A stretch of 64,000 bases of DNA from Luteibacter aegosomaticola (GCF_023078475.1 NZ_CP095741.1:3844001-3908000); one strand, 5' to 3'. Positions 25,621-34,352 are shown, counted from the stretch's first letter. Notes: generated by a model not told the origin, from the sequence alone. Translations and numbers: made by a program.

Positions 25621-26606
25621 CCCCGATCCGCCCCAAGATCCTCGTCGTCGACGACACCCCCGCCAACCTCGTCGCCATGCGCCGCCTGCTGGCCCGGGCC
25701 GAAGCCGACATTTTCGAAGCCGACAACGGCAACGACGCGCTCGCGCTGTGCCTCGATCACCAGTTCGCCCTGGTACTCCTCGATGTGAACATGCCCGGCA
25801 TGGATGGCTTCGAAGTGGCCGAGCTTATCGGCGAGACCGAGCACCTGCGCGAAACGCCGATCATCTTTGTTACGGCCGCCTATGCCGATGACCTGAACCG
25901 CATGAAGGGCTACACGGCCGGCGCGGTGGATTACATCGCCAAGCCGATCAACGATGCGATCCTGCAGTCGAAGGTGAAGATTTTCCTTGAACTGTACCGC
26001 GCACGTGCGCTACTCCAGCACGCATTGGATGAGCTCTCCGAGCGCAACCAGCAGCTCACCACCGAAGTGGCCGAGCGTACGCGCATGGAGCAGCTGGTGC
26101 GCCACCAGGCGACGCACGACGCGCTCACCGGCCTGCCCAACCGCGTGCTCTTCCGCGAGCGGCTGGAGGCGGCACTGGCGTCCGCCAATGCAGGTGGCGC
26201 GCCTTTTGGCCTGGCCTACATCGACATCGATGGCTTCAAGGGCGTCAACGATGGCCACGGCCATGCCGCCGGCGACGAACTGCTGAAGGCGATCGCCGCA
26301 CGCATCGATGCCCGCACGCGCGGCACGGACACCGTGGCACGCCTCGGTGGCGATGAGTTCGCCGTGCTCCTGCACGATGCGAACAATGGCGAGGCCGCCC
26401 TCGCTCGCTGCCAGGCACTGTGCGATGCGATCGCCGAGCCGTATACCCTCACCGTCGCCGACCTGCGCATCCCGGCGAAGATCGGTGCCAGTATCGGTGT
26501 GACCATGTCCCAGCCCGCCGATGCGTACGACCGCCTGGTCTCCACCGCCGACGAGGCGATGTACGAAGCCAAGCGCGGCGGCAAGAACCGCTGCATCCTG
26601 AAATAA
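25617..26606 (+). CDS. response regulator diguanylate cyclase (REC-GGDEF)
   Basis: A 329-residue protein with a receiver domain (phospho-aspartate D56 in VLLDVNMPGMDG), a short coiled coil and a GGDEF domain. The active motif is RLGGDEFAVLL (about residues 242-252) and the metal-binding aspartates are in AYIDIDGFKGVND. It should make cyclic di-GMP when phosphorylated. The gene overlaps the CheB gene by ATGA and is the output end of the kinase, CheR, CheB operon. No EAL domain is fused. A GTAGGAGC repeat follows the stop. Confidence 0.95.
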   Translation: MTPIRPKILVVDDTPANLVAMRRLLARAEADIFEADNGNDALALCLDHQFALVLLDVNMPGMDGFEVAELIGETEHLRETPIIFVTAAYADDLNRMKGYTAGAVDYIAKPINDAILQSKVKIFLELYRARALLQHALDELSERNQQLTTEVAERTRMEQLVRHQATHDALTGLPNRVLFRERLEAALASANAGGAPFGLAYIDIDGFKGVNDGHGHAAGDELLKAIAARIDARTRGTDTVARLGGDEFAVLLHDANNGEAALARCQALCDAIAEPYTLTVADLRIPAKIGASIGVTMSQPADAYDRLVSTADEAMYEAKRGGKNRCILK

Positions 26607-26608
26607 CC

Positions 26609-26676
26609 TGTAGGAGCGCGCTTGCGCGCGATCGGCGGTGCGGCAAGACCTATCGCGTGCAAGCACGCTCCTACAC
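26609..26676. repeat. GTAGGAGCGCGC-type inverted repeat pair
   Basis: TGTAGGAGCGCGCTTGCGCG on the left and the inverted GCGTGCAAGCACGCTCCTAC on the right frame about 22 bases. This is the second repeat class of the window. It lies between the convergent GGDEF and LysR genes, whose ends it separates. Confidence 0.85.
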
Positions 26677-26690
26677 GAGAGCAAGGGACA

Positions 26691-27572
26691 TCAGGCGGCA
26701 AGGCTCGTCAGGAAGGCTTCCAGCACCGCGCCGCGATAGCGCTGACGGTGCAGTAGCACCGACAGGGTCCGGCGCAGGTCGAGAAACGGCGTCGGCAGGA
26801 CCACCATCCTTCCGGTGGCGAGCGCATCTACCACCGCGACCTCCGGCAGGCATGCGATACCAAGTCCGGCGATCACCGCCTGCTTGATCGCCTCGGACTG
26901 ATCCAGTTCCAATACCGTGCGTCCTTCCGGCAGTTCCGCCAGCGCACGCTCGCTCAGCGCACGTGTCGCGGAACCACGCTCGCGCAGCACCCAACGCTCA
27001 CCGGCGAAGTCGTCGCGCTTAAGGCGCTTCTTCCCCGCCAGGCCATGCCCCGGCCGCGCGCAGACGACGAGGCGGTCTTCACGCCATGGCCGCGCCTCCA
27101 GCGCTGGATGCGTCACCGGGCCCTCGACGCAACCGATATCGACATCGTGATCGAGCACGCCCTGGGCGATGCGATCGGTATTGGCGACGGTCAGGCGCAA
27201 GGCCACGGATGCATACGTGTCTACGAAGGGCCCAACGAGATCGCCGACGAGGTAATTCCCCACCGTGTTGCTCGCGCCGACACGCAGTTCGCCGGAGAGC
27301 GCTGTGACCGAGCCAGAGGCCCGGCGTGCGAACTCGGCGTGCCTTTCGACGAGCTCGCGAGCCAACGGCAGCAGGTTGCGGCCGCGGTCATTCAGGCGCA
27401 GGCGCCCCCGCTCACGGTCGAACAGCGGCTCGCCAATCTGCCGCTCCAGTTCACCCAACGCCATGGATGCCGCAGGCTGGCTCAGATGCAGACGCACGCT
27501 GGCCGCCCGGACGCTGCCGGTCGTAGCGATATCGACGAAGACTTCGAGCTGGCGAGGGCTGAAATTATGCAT
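26691..27572 (-). CDS. LysR family transcriptional regulator (YeiE-like)
   Basis: A 293-residue LysR regulator. The N-terminal winged helix is FVDIATTGSVRAASVRLHLS, then QPAASMALGELERQIGEPLF. The C-terminal effector domain begins near GELRVGASNTVGNYLVGDLV. Divergent position next to yeiH is the arrangement of E. coli yeiE-yeiH, so sulfite or a related anion is a reasonable effector (inference). The start codon lies within an inverted repeat that probably binds the protein, which suggests autoregulation. Confidence 0.9.
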   Translation of the reverse strand: MHNFSPRQLEVFVDIATTGSVRAASVRLHLSQPAASMALGELERQIGEPLFDRERGRLRLNDRGRNLLPLARELVERHAEFARRASGSVTALSGELRVGASNTVGNYLVGDLVGPFVDTYASVALRLTVANTDRIAQGVLDHDVDIGCVEGPVTHPALEARPWREDRLVVCARPGHGLAGKKRLKRDDFAGERWVLRERGSATRALSERALAELPEGRTVLELDQSEAIKQAVIAGLGIACLPEVAVVDALATGRMVVLPTPFLDLRRTLSVLLHRQRYRGAVLEAFLTSLAA

Positions 27573-27587
27573 AAGCCGACCTTATGC
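27569..27587. promoter_or_regulatory. LysR-type operator-like inverted repeat
   Basis: GCATAAG, five bases (CCGAC), CTTATGC: a perfect 7-bp inverted repeat in the divergent region between the LysR gene and yeiH. It overlaps the LysR start codon (27570-27572) and lies 80 bases before the yeiH start. A third half site (TTCTTATGG) is at about 27611-27619. Confidence 0.55.
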
Positions 27588-27667
27588 TTGCGATCAATCA
27601 TTTTCAATATTCTTATGGGGTGACTGGGCAGACAATAGCCAGGTCAACTCAGAGAAAGGCCACCTCC

Positions 27668-28681
27668 GTGTCCGCCGTCACCGCCTCGCCCGCCCCCGAA
27701 AACCGCCTTCCCGGCATCCTGCTCGCCTTCGCCGTTGCCGCCGTAGCCTTCGGCCTGGGCCGCCTTATGCCGCTCATCGGTGGCGCCGTGTGCGGCATCG
27801 TCCTTGGCATCCTGGTCCGGCACTTCGCCGCGCCTTCCGCGCGTTTCCAGCCGGGCATCAAGTTCGCCAGCAAGCAGATCCTCCAGTGGTCAATCATCGC
27901 CCTCGGCTTCGGCCTGAGTCTTACCCAGGTGGCGAAGACCGGCGTGGAATCGCTTTCGGTCACGATCGCCACGGTCGCCGCAGCCGGCCTCACGGCCTGG
28001 ATCCTCGGCCGCGTCCTGCGCGTGCACGACAAGCTGCAGGTGCTGATCGGCGTGGGCACCGCCATCTGCGGCGGCTCGGCGATCGCCGCCATCGTTCCCA
28101 TCATCAAGCCTGACGACCACGACACCGCGTTCGCGATCAGCACCATCTTCCTCTTCAACCTGGTCGCGGTGCTGCTGTTCCCGCTGCTCGGACACATGAT
28201 GGGCCTTTCCGACCTGGGCTTCGGCCTGTGGGCCGGCACGGCGATCAACGACACGTCGTCGGTCGTTGCCGCGGGTTACAGCTACAGCCACGCCGCAGGC
28301 GACTACGCGACCATCGTGAAGCTCACCCGCGCCACGCTCATCATCCCTATCAGCCTCGCCATTGCCTTCATCGTCGCGTGGAAGCAGAAGCGCGGCGGTG
28401 CCGGCGACTTCAGCCTTGCGAAGATCTTCCCCTGGTTCATCCTGTGGTTCCTCGTCGCCTCCGGTGTGCGCACCGCTGGCCTCGTTCCCGAAGCCCTCGT
28501 GCCGGTCATTCACTTCATCGCCGAGTGCCTGATCATCGTCGCACTCACCGCTATTGGTCTCTCCGCCGACCTGCGCCGCATGGCAAAAACCGGCCCGCGT
28601 CCGATTCTTCTTGGGCTAGGTACCTGGGCTGCGGTGGCACTCGTCAGCCTGCTCGTCCAGCACATCATTGGTCGGTGGTAA
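27668..28681 (+). CDS. yeiH: YeiH family putative sulfate exporter (UPF0324)
   Basis: A 337-residue inner-membrane protein with ten or so hydrophobic helices. Family-typical stretches are GTAICGGSAIAAIVPIIKP, FGLWAGTAINDTSSVVAAGY and KLTRATLIIPI. UPF0324/YeiH proteins are annotated as sulfate or sulfite exporters of the PSE family; experimental support is thin. GTG at 27668 with AAAGG upstream is preferred. An ATG at 27584 would add 28 residues running through the regulatory region. It is divergent from the LysR gene. After the stop, 28682-28792 contains imperfect GC-rich hairpins but no gene. Confidence 0.88.
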   Translation: MSAVTASPAPENRLPGILLAFAVAAVAFGLGRLMPLIGGAVCGIVLGILVRHFAAPSARFQPGIKFASKQILQWSIIALGFGLSLTQVAKTGVESLSVTIATVAAAGLTAWILGRVLRVHDKLQVLIGVGTAICGGSAIAAIVPIIKPDDHDTAFAISTIFLFNLVAVLLFPLLGHMMGLSDLGFGLWAGTAINDTSSVVAAGYSYSHAAGDYATIVKLTRATLIIPISLAIAFIVAWKQKRGGAGDFSLAKIFPWFILWFLVASGVRTAGLVPEALVPVIHFIAECLIIVALTAIGLSADLRRMAKTGPRPILLGLGTWAAVALVSLLVQHIIGRW

Positions 28682-28792
28682 AAACCCACCGCACAGCGAA
28701 AGCCCCGCCAAAGGGAGCCGGCGTACGTTGATTTCCACGGGGTCGGAAGGCTGCCTTTGGGCGGCCGGGGCCATTGCGAGCGGGAGGTCACC

Positions 28793-29068
28793 ATGAACGC
28801 TGAGATTGCTTCGCGGGTGCTGGATATCGTCGCGAAACAGAGTGGCAAGGATCGCTCCATCGTCACCCCGAGCGCGACGCTCAAGGATCTTGACGTTGAT
28901 TCGCTCGAGGCCATCGAGACCGTGTTCGAAATCGAAGAGGCCTTCAAGATCCAGCTGGCCGACGACCAGAGCCGTGATGGCAGCGAGACCTTGCAGAGTC
29001 TGATCGATGCCGTTGAAGCGGCGGTAGCACAGGCCGGGCAATCGACGCCCTCCGCGCACGCCGCCTGA
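28793..29068 (+). CDS. acyl carrier protein (dedicated, not AcpP)
   Basis: A 91-residue acyl carrier protein. The phosphopantetheine serine is S37 in KDLDVDSLEAIETVFEIEEA. The C-terminal tail is longer than in AcpP and ends AGQSTPSAHAA. AcpP DSLD is replaced by DSLE. A strong ribosome site (GGGAGG) precedes the ATG. The ketoacyl synthase follows after 32 bases, so the pair probably acts together on a specialised acyl chain rather than in bulk fatty acid synthesis. Confidence 0.93.
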   Translation: MNAEIASRVLDIVAKQSGKDRSIVTPSATLKDLDVDSLEAIETVFEIEEAFKIQLADDQSRDGSETLQSLIDAVEAAVAQAGQSTPSAHAA

Positions 29069-29100
29069 CGGCACGCTCGCACACTACGAGGGCAACGGCG

Positions 29101-30327
29101 ATGCGGCCTGCTTCACAGCGTGTCGTCATCACGGGCATGGGCGCGATCAGCGCCCTTGGCCACGATGCGCCCTCGCACTGGAACGCACTGCGCGAAGGCC
29201 GCTCCGGCATCGCGCCACTTGAGCATCCGCGTGCAGCCGACCTTCGCGTGCGCGTCGCTGCGCAGGTCCGCAACTTCGACCCGGCCACTCATTTCGACGA
29301 GCGGCTCCTGGCCGTACTCGACCGCGTATCGCAATTTGCGATCCTTGCCGCCCGCGAGGCCGTCGCGACATCAGGCTGGGAACCCTCCTCCACCCCATCC
29401 CCACGCATCGCCGTGATCATCGGCACAGGAACCGGCGGTGAAACCAGCCGCGATGAAGAGAGCCGCAAGCTCTACGCCGACCGCGCGGCACGCATCCACC
29501 CCTTCAGCATCGTACGCGCCATGCTTAGCGCACCCACCAGCCATGTCGCTGTGGCGAATCATGCAACCGGGCCGGTGTTCGCGGTGAGTAGCGCCTGCGC
29601 TTCGTCGAACCATGCCCTCGCGCAAGCGGCGCTCCTGATTCGCGCAGGCATCGTCGACGTAGCGATCGCTGGCGGTGCGGAGGCCTGCCTCAGCTACAGC
29701 GTCCTCAAAGCGTGGGAGGCCATGCGCGTGCTGGCAGACGACACCTGCCGGCCGTTCTGCCAGCAGCGACGCGGGCTGGTGCTTGGCGAAGGCGCTGGCA
29801 TGTTCGTGCTTGAGTCTCTTGCCCACGCCGAGGCGCGTGGTGCTTTGCCGCTGGCGGAACTCGCCGGTAGCGGCATGAGTTCCGATGCTGGCGATCTCGT
29901 CGCGCCGTCCGCCGATGGCGCCGCGGCAGCCATGCGTGCTGCGCTAGCGGACGCCGGCCTGGCGCCCGATACCGTCGATCACATCAACGCGCATGGTACC
30001 GGCACGGCAGTCAACGACGTCACTGAAACGCGGGCGATTCGCGATGTCTTTGCGGCTCACGCGGACCGCATCGCCGTGACCTCGACCAAATCCATGCACG
30101 GCCACGCGCTCGGCGCCGCCGGCGCGCTGGAGCTCGTCGCTACACTGGGTGCCATCCGCGACGGCAGCGTGCCGCCGACGGCGAACTTCCTGGACCACGA
30201 CGAAGCCTGCGATCTCGATGTCGTAACGGGCACCGCGCGCCCCATGGCGATCCGCGCTGCGCTCTCCAACTCGTTCGCGTTTGGCGGCCTTAACGCTGTA
30301 CTCGCGCTCGCCGCTATGCGTGGATGA
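29101..30327 (+). CDS. beta-ketoacyl-ACP synthase, FabF-like
   Basis: A 408-residue thiolase-fold condensing enzyme. The active-site triad is C166 in VSSACASSNHA, H298 in INAHGTGTAVND and the K330/H335 region in TSTKSMHGHALGAAGALE. It adds malonyl-ACP units to an acyl thioester. It is shorter and diverged from housekeeping FabF and has its own ACP upstream, which suggests secondary lipid or polyketide-like chemistry. Its 3' end overlaps that of the convergent arginase-fold gene by 14 bases. Confidence 0.92.
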   Translation: MRPASQRVVITGMGAISALGHDAPSHWNALREGRSGIAPLEHPRAADLRVRVAAQVRNFDPATHFDERLLAVLDRVSQFAILAAREAVATSGWEPSSTPSPRIAVIIGTGTGGETSRDEESRKLYADRAARIHPFSIVRAMLSAPTSHVAVANHATGPVFAVSSACASSNHALAQAALLIRAGIVDVAIAGGAEACLSYSVLKAWEAMRVLADDTCRPFCQQRRGLVLGEGAGMFVLESLAHAEARGALPLAELAGSGMSSDAGDLVAPSADGAAAAMRAALADAGLAPDTVDHINAHGTGTAVNDVTETRAIRDVFAAHADRIAVTSTKSMHGHALGAAGALELVATLGAIRDGSVPPTANFLDHDEACDLDVVTGTARPMAIRAALSNSFAFGGLNAVLALAAMRG

Positions 30328-31177
30328 GTTCCAGCAGGCGCAGGTTCAACGCGTGCTGCTGCTCTTGCCAACCGCGAAGACGCAGCGGATCGATCTCCGG
30401 CTGCTCGTCCATCGCGCTCAAGCGACGCTTCCACCAGGTCTTGTAGGTGTAGCGGGAGATGTCGCCCGTGACATCGCTGCCGATGATGCGGCCACGCAGG
30501 CTCTGGATGATCGCGGCCCCGCCCGCCTCGCTCAGCGTACCCTGGTCCCAGTTGGTCATGGCGACTTCGGGGGCGTAAGCATCCTTATCGATCGACAGGT
30601 ACACCGGCTGGCCGGCTCGCGTCTGGGCGCCCACGAACGCGTCGACCATCGCGTCGCTGGTGGCGAAGGTGCGGAAGGCATCCGACAACCCGACCTTGCT
30701 GGCCCAACTCACATCCACGCCCGTCGACCAATACGTGAGCTTGCCGGCCTTCAGTGGCCCCAGGTAGTTCTCCCAGGCATGGCCCTTGCCGATGTCCTGC
30801 GAGGTGATCCCGATGACGTGCACGTGGCTTACCCGCGGCATCTGGGCCACACGCCGCACCCAGGAGCCGCAGTGCACCCCGAACGGGAAGCGCATGTTAT
30901 CCGGGTGATTGTCCAGCACGACCACCTGGAACGCCTGATTCCCCGGCACGCGCTCGACCAGCGGCCAGGTCAGATGGTGAAAGTCGCCACTGCCGAGGAA
31001 CACGGTGCCGTGCTCACGCGGCATCGAGGCGTCGAGCGTCGCGCCTAGCCGTCGCAGGCGGCCGGTGGAACAACCGAAGCGCACGCCTTCCTCGTACTCG
31101 CGCAGAGGCAGCACGAGGCGATCCGGCAACTCGCCGATCGAGCCGTCGAGATCAAGAACGATGGAGCGCGACGTCAT
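30314..31177 (-). CDS. arginase/agmatinase superfamily enzyme, substrate unknown
   Basis: A 287-residue ureohydrolase-fold protein. The metal-site landmarks are altered but recognisable: SGDFHHLTWPL for GGDHS, VVLDNHPDN for DAHxD, and LSIDKDAYAPE for SxDxDxxDP. The superfamily hydrolyses guanidino or formamide C-N bonds with two Mn ions; the changed loops make arginine or agmatine uncertain. The ATG at 31177 lies inside the 3' end of the acyltransferase gene (26-base overlap). A TTG at 31204 is also in frame. It is the last gene of the HAD, aminotransferase, acyltransferase, arginase operon. Confidence 0.78.
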   Translation of the reverse strand: MTSRSIVLDLDGSIGELPDRLVLPLREYEEGVRFGCSTGRLRRLGATLDASMPREHGTVFLGSGDFHHLTWPLVERVPGNQAFQVVVLDNHPDNMRFPFGVHCGSWVRRVAQMPRVSHVHVIGITSQDIGKGHAWENYLGPLKAGKLTYWSTGVDVSWASKVGLSDAFRTFATSDAMVDAFVGAQTRAGQPVYLSIDKDAYAPEVAMTNWDQGTLSEAGGAAIIQSLRGRIIGSDVTGDISRYTYKTWWKRRLSAMDEQPEIDPLRLRGWQEQQHALNLRLLELIHA

Positions 31178-32216
31178 GAGGGACCCAATGGCTATCGGAT
31201 TCAAAGTGGTGCGTGAGGCGCCCCGCGATCGCCCGGAGCATGGGATTCCGGATATAGACCGCGTGCTGCGTCAGGTGGAACTTCGCGCCGAGCTCCGCCT
31301 TCACCGGGGCATCGGTCCAGCCTGCCACGTAGTGGGTCAGGCCTTTCGACAGCGCGTACTCGAGGTTCACGAACCAGCTCACGAAGTAGAGGTTCGCCTC
31401 GCGGGCAGCGGGGTATGCAAAGCCAACATACTTATCGAGCAACTTGCCGCCGTGCTCGTAGCAGAGGTTCCAGCCAATCAGCTGTCCATCACGCCGGTAG
31501 GTAAAAACCACCCCGCCAGATTCACGCAGGGTGGCCGCGAAAAAGTCGCGGGAAAGCTTATCGAAGTGGATTTCGCTCTGCGCGTACACGTTCTCGAACA
31601 ACGCATAGAAGGCATCGACGGTCGCATCGTCGGCAAACGCCTCGCCGGACGGCACCGCTTCCACGTGCAGCTCTTCGCGTGAACGAAGCTTGCGACGCAG
31701 GTTCTTCCGGCGCGAATGCGAGAGGCGGCCCAGGTATTCATCGATCGATTCGAAGTCGATGGGCACGTAGGCAAGCGCCTGCCCTTCGACGACCACATAG
31801 CCCTGCTCCCGCGCCGCATCCAGGAAACGCCGGCTCCACGCGCGCTCAGCCGCCGATGTCAGCGGTGAATCGACGGCGAGATCCTTCACGATAAGCAAGG
31901 GATGCCGGCGTCCGAGCCTGGCCGCCCAATCAGCGGCGACGGTCCAGGGATCACTCTTCGGGTTGAAGAGGGAGTACTCGGATACCGTGGTACCTGCGAA
32001 ACAGGTACGCACGGTCAATAGTCGTTTGAGCAAGCGCTGGAACGGCAGCTTCGCAACACGAGCGCGAAGCGCGTCGTCCGCCGTGGTCAGCAGATCGAAA
32101 TCAGCGGTAAACAACGGCGCGCCATCCGCCGCACGGAGGGGGGAGAATCCGTGCGGCGGATAACGCTCGAAGTGTTCGAGCAGTGCATCTGGCTCAAGCT
32201 GGTTGACGAGTGCCAT
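31152..32216 (-). CDS. GNAT-fold N-acyltransferase (FemAB-like, peptidogalycan type)
   Basis: A 354-residue protein. The second half has a GNAT/FemAB-like fold: FESIDEYLGRLSHSRRKNLR, then VVFTYRRDGQLIGWNLCYEH, then DKYVGFAYPAAREANLYFVS and GWTDAPVKAELGAKF. The order matches the Acetyltransf_6/peptidogalycan biosynthesis proteins, which move acyl groups from CoA, ACP or aminoacyl-tRNA to amines. In this locus, acylation of an amine made by the adjacent aminotransferase, with an acyl-ACP as donor, is a plausible reading (inference). The start is ATG at 32216, 19 bases after the aminotransferase stop. Confidence 0.75.
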   Translation of the reverse strand: MALVNQLEPDALLEHFERYPPHGFSPLRAADGAPLFTADFDLLTTADDALRARVAKLPFQRLLKRLLTVRTCFAGTTVSEYSLFNPKSDPWTVAADWAARLGRRHPLLIVKDLAVDSPLTSAAERAWSRRFLDAAREQGYVVVEGQALAYVPIDFESIDEYLGRLSHSRRKNLRRKLRSREELHVEAVPSGEAFADDATVDAFYALFENVYAQSEIHFDKLSRDFFAATLRESGGVVFTYRRDGQLIGWNLCYEHGGKLLDKYVGFAYPAAREANLYFVSWFVNLEYALSKGLTHYVAGWTDAPVKAELGAKFHLTQHAVYIRNPMLRAIAGRLTHHFESDSHWVPHDVALHRS

Positions 32217-32235
32217 GGCCTGCCCACCTGCTAAA

Positions 32236-33639
32236 TCAGCCGCGCTTGGCCAGCGTCAGCAGCTGGTCGAGCAACGAAATGGCGAGGTCGATTTCGTCGT
32301 GGCTGATGTCGAGCGACGGCGCGAACGTGATCACGTTCTTGTACCAGCCGCCCACGTCGAGCACGAGGCCGATCTTCTTGCCATTGTGGGTAAGGCCACC
32401 GGCCAGGCCGATGTCGACCATGCGATCGAGCAGCGCCTTGTTCGGCGTGAAGCCGTCATCGGTGCAGATCTCGGCGCGCAGGGCGAGGCCCAGGCCGTCG
32501 ACATCGCCGATCTCCTTGTGGCGCTTCTGCAGGTCGCGCAGGCCGTCGAGGAAGTGCTTGCCCTTCTCCGCCACCTTGGTCTCGTAATCCAGCTCGTAAC
32601 CCATCTGGATCACTTCCAGACCCAGGGCGGTGCCCAGCGGGTTGGAATTGAACGTGGAGTGGGTGGAGCCCGGCGGGAAGATGGTCGGGTTGATCAGCTC
32701 TTCGCGCGCCCAGATACCCGAGAGCGGGTTCAGGCCGTTGGTGAGCGCCTTGCCGAACACGAGGACGTCCGGCGTGACGCCAAAGTGCTCGATGGACCAC
32801 AGCTTGCCGGTGCGCCAGAAACCCATCTGGATTTCGTCGACCACCATGAGGATGCCGTACTTGTCGAGCACCTTCTTCAGGTCGATGAAGAAGTTCTTCG
32901 GCGGGATGACGTAGCCGCCGGTGCCCTGGATCGGCTCGACGTAGAACGCGGCGTATTCGGCTTCACCGACCTTCGGATCCCACACGCCGTTGTATTCGGT
33001 CTCGAACAGGCGCTCGAACTGGCGCACGCACGCGTCGGAATACTCTTCCGGCGTCATGCCCTTCGGGCGACGGAACGGGTACGGGAACGGGATGAACTGC
33101 GCGCGCTCACCGAAGTGACCGAAGCGGCGGCGGTAGCGGTAGCTCGAGGTGATCGACGAGGCACCGAGGGTGCGGCCGTGGTAGCCGCCTTCGAAGGCGA
33201 ACATCAGGCTCTTGCCGCCGCGGGCGTTACGCACCAGCTTCAGCGAATCTTCCACCGCCTGCGCACCGCCGACGTTGAAGTGCACGCGGCCATCGAGGCC
33301 GAACTTCTGCTTCGCATCGACCGCGATGGTCTTGGCGAGCTCGATCTTGCCCTGGTGCAGGTACTGGCTGGCCACCTGCGGCAGCAGGTCGATCTGCGAC
33401 TTCAGGCGATCGTTGAGGCGCTTGTTGCCGTAACCGAAGTTCACGGCCGAGTACCACATCTGCAGGTCGAGGAACGGGATGTTCTCGCTGTCATAGATGT
33501 AGCTGCCTTCCGCGTGGCGGAAGATCTTCGGCGGATCGACGTAATGCACGGTATCGCCGAACGAGCAGTACTTCGCCTCGTCGGCGAGGAGCGCTTCGTC
33601 GTCGATCACGACAGAGGGGTTGCGGGAGAGGATGTTCAT
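32236..33639 (-). CDS. class III (acetylornithine/GABA-type) aminotransferase
   Basis: A 467-residue fold-type I PLP enzyme. The PLP lysine is K297 in VLVFGKALTNGLNPLSGIW and the cofactor-binding aspartate is D268 in MVVDEIQMGFWRTG. The cofactor phosphate region is NVGGAQAVEDSLKL. Class III enzymes transfer omega-amino groups or act on ornithine, lysine or diamine substrates; the precise substrate is not readable. The N-terminal 30 residues precede the usual domain. It overlaps the phosphatase gene by 4 bases (ATGA) and is followed by the acyltransferase gene. Confidence 0.9.
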   Translation of the reverse strand: MNILSRNPSVVIDDEALLADEAKYCSFGDTVHYVDPPKIFRHAEGSYIYDSENIPFLDLQMWYSAVNFGYGNKRLNDRLKSQIDLLPQVASQYLHQGKIELAKTIAVDAKQKFGLDGRVHFNVGGAQAVEDSLKLVRNARGGKSLMFAFEGGYHGRTLGASSITSSYRYRRRFGHFGERAQFIPFPYPFRRPKGMTPEEYSDACVRQFERLFETEYNGVWDPKVGEAEYAAFYVEPIQGTGGYVIPPKNFFIDLKKVLDKYGILMVVDEIQMGFWRTGKLWSIEHFGVTPDVLVFGKALTNGLNPLSGIWAREELINPTIFPPGSTHSTFNSNPLGTALGLEVIQMGYELDYETKVAEKGKHFLDGLRDLQKRHKEIGDVDGLGLALRAEICTDDGFTPNKALLDRMVDIGLAGGLTHNGKKIGLVLDVGGWYKNVITFAPSLDISHDEIDLAISLLDQLLTLAKRG

Positions 33640-34352
33640 GCAGGCAGTTCCACGGTGTTCGGCACGGAAGTGGGCAGGACGGTCTTCGGCGGCAGGCGGC
33701 CGTCGAGCAGATCGGGGAGAAGAGCCAGGGCTTCATCGAAGCTGGCGATCGGCGCGTACGGGATACCCGCAGCGCGGCAGTGTTCGATCAGGCGGTTCTT
33801 GGCGAAAACGAAATCGACGCGATCGGCAGCGCAGAAATCCGATGCGCCATCGCCGATCAGGAGCGTCTTGCCACCGCGGGTGCGCGCTGCTTCGACGCGT
33901 GCGCATTTGCAGGTACCGCTACGGCAGCCATCCGCGCTGAACGGAGAGGTCAGGTTCCACTCGCGCGGCGCGGACTGACGAAGGTGGTTCGCGACGGTCG
34001 GCAGGCTGTCGATGCCGTGGTTGGAGAGGATCGCGTGGATCGCGTGATCCAGGCCATCGCTCACGATTTCCATCGGGATGCCAAGGTCAATGGTCGCTTT
34101 GACAAAAGCGGCAAAGCCGTGATCGATGTGAAGACCGTTCAGGTGCGTGGTGAGCTCGTCGTGGCTCATATCAAGCAGCGCCACCTGGCCCGCCATGCAC
34201 ACGGCAGAACCAATGCGGCCCGCGCGCCAGTCGCGCTCCAGCACTTCCCAGCCGGGGCGGCCGTAGCGGTCGAGCAGCGAGTCGATCACGTCTTCCACGG
34301 CAATGGTGCCGTCGAAGTCGCACAGGATGTTCCAATCGGGCGAAGTAAGCAC
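33636..34352 (-). CDS. HAD-IB family phosphatase, MtnX-like
   Basis: A 238-residue haloacid dehalogenase-fold phosphatase. Motif I is CDFDGTIAVEDVIDSLLDRY, motif II IVSDGL and motif III LIGDGASDFCAA. The cysteine cluster CRSGTCKCARV before motif III is a feature of MtnX-like enzymes. MtnX proper acts in methionine salvage, but no other salvage gene is here, so a phosphorylated intermediate of the aminotransferase pathway is more likely (inference). It starts with GTG at 34352 and is the first gene of the leftward operon. Confidence 0.85.
   Translation of the reverse strand: MLTSPDWNILCDFDGTIAVEDVIDSLLDRYGRPGWEVLERDWRAGRIGSAVCMAGQVALLDMSHDELTTHLNGLHIDHGFAAFVKATIDLGIPMEIVSDGLDHAIHAILSNHGIDSLPTVANHLRQSAPREWNLTSPFSADGCRSGTCKCARVEAARTRGGKTLLIGDGASDFCAADRVDFVFAKNRLIEHCRAAGIPYAPIASFDEALALLPDLLDGRLPPKTVLPTSVPNTVELPA

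Noticed and set aside
32203..33978. 591-codon plus-strand open frame opposite the aminotransferase and phosphatase
   Set aside because: It is antisense to two well-recognised enzymes with overlapping starts and stops, and has no domain of its own.
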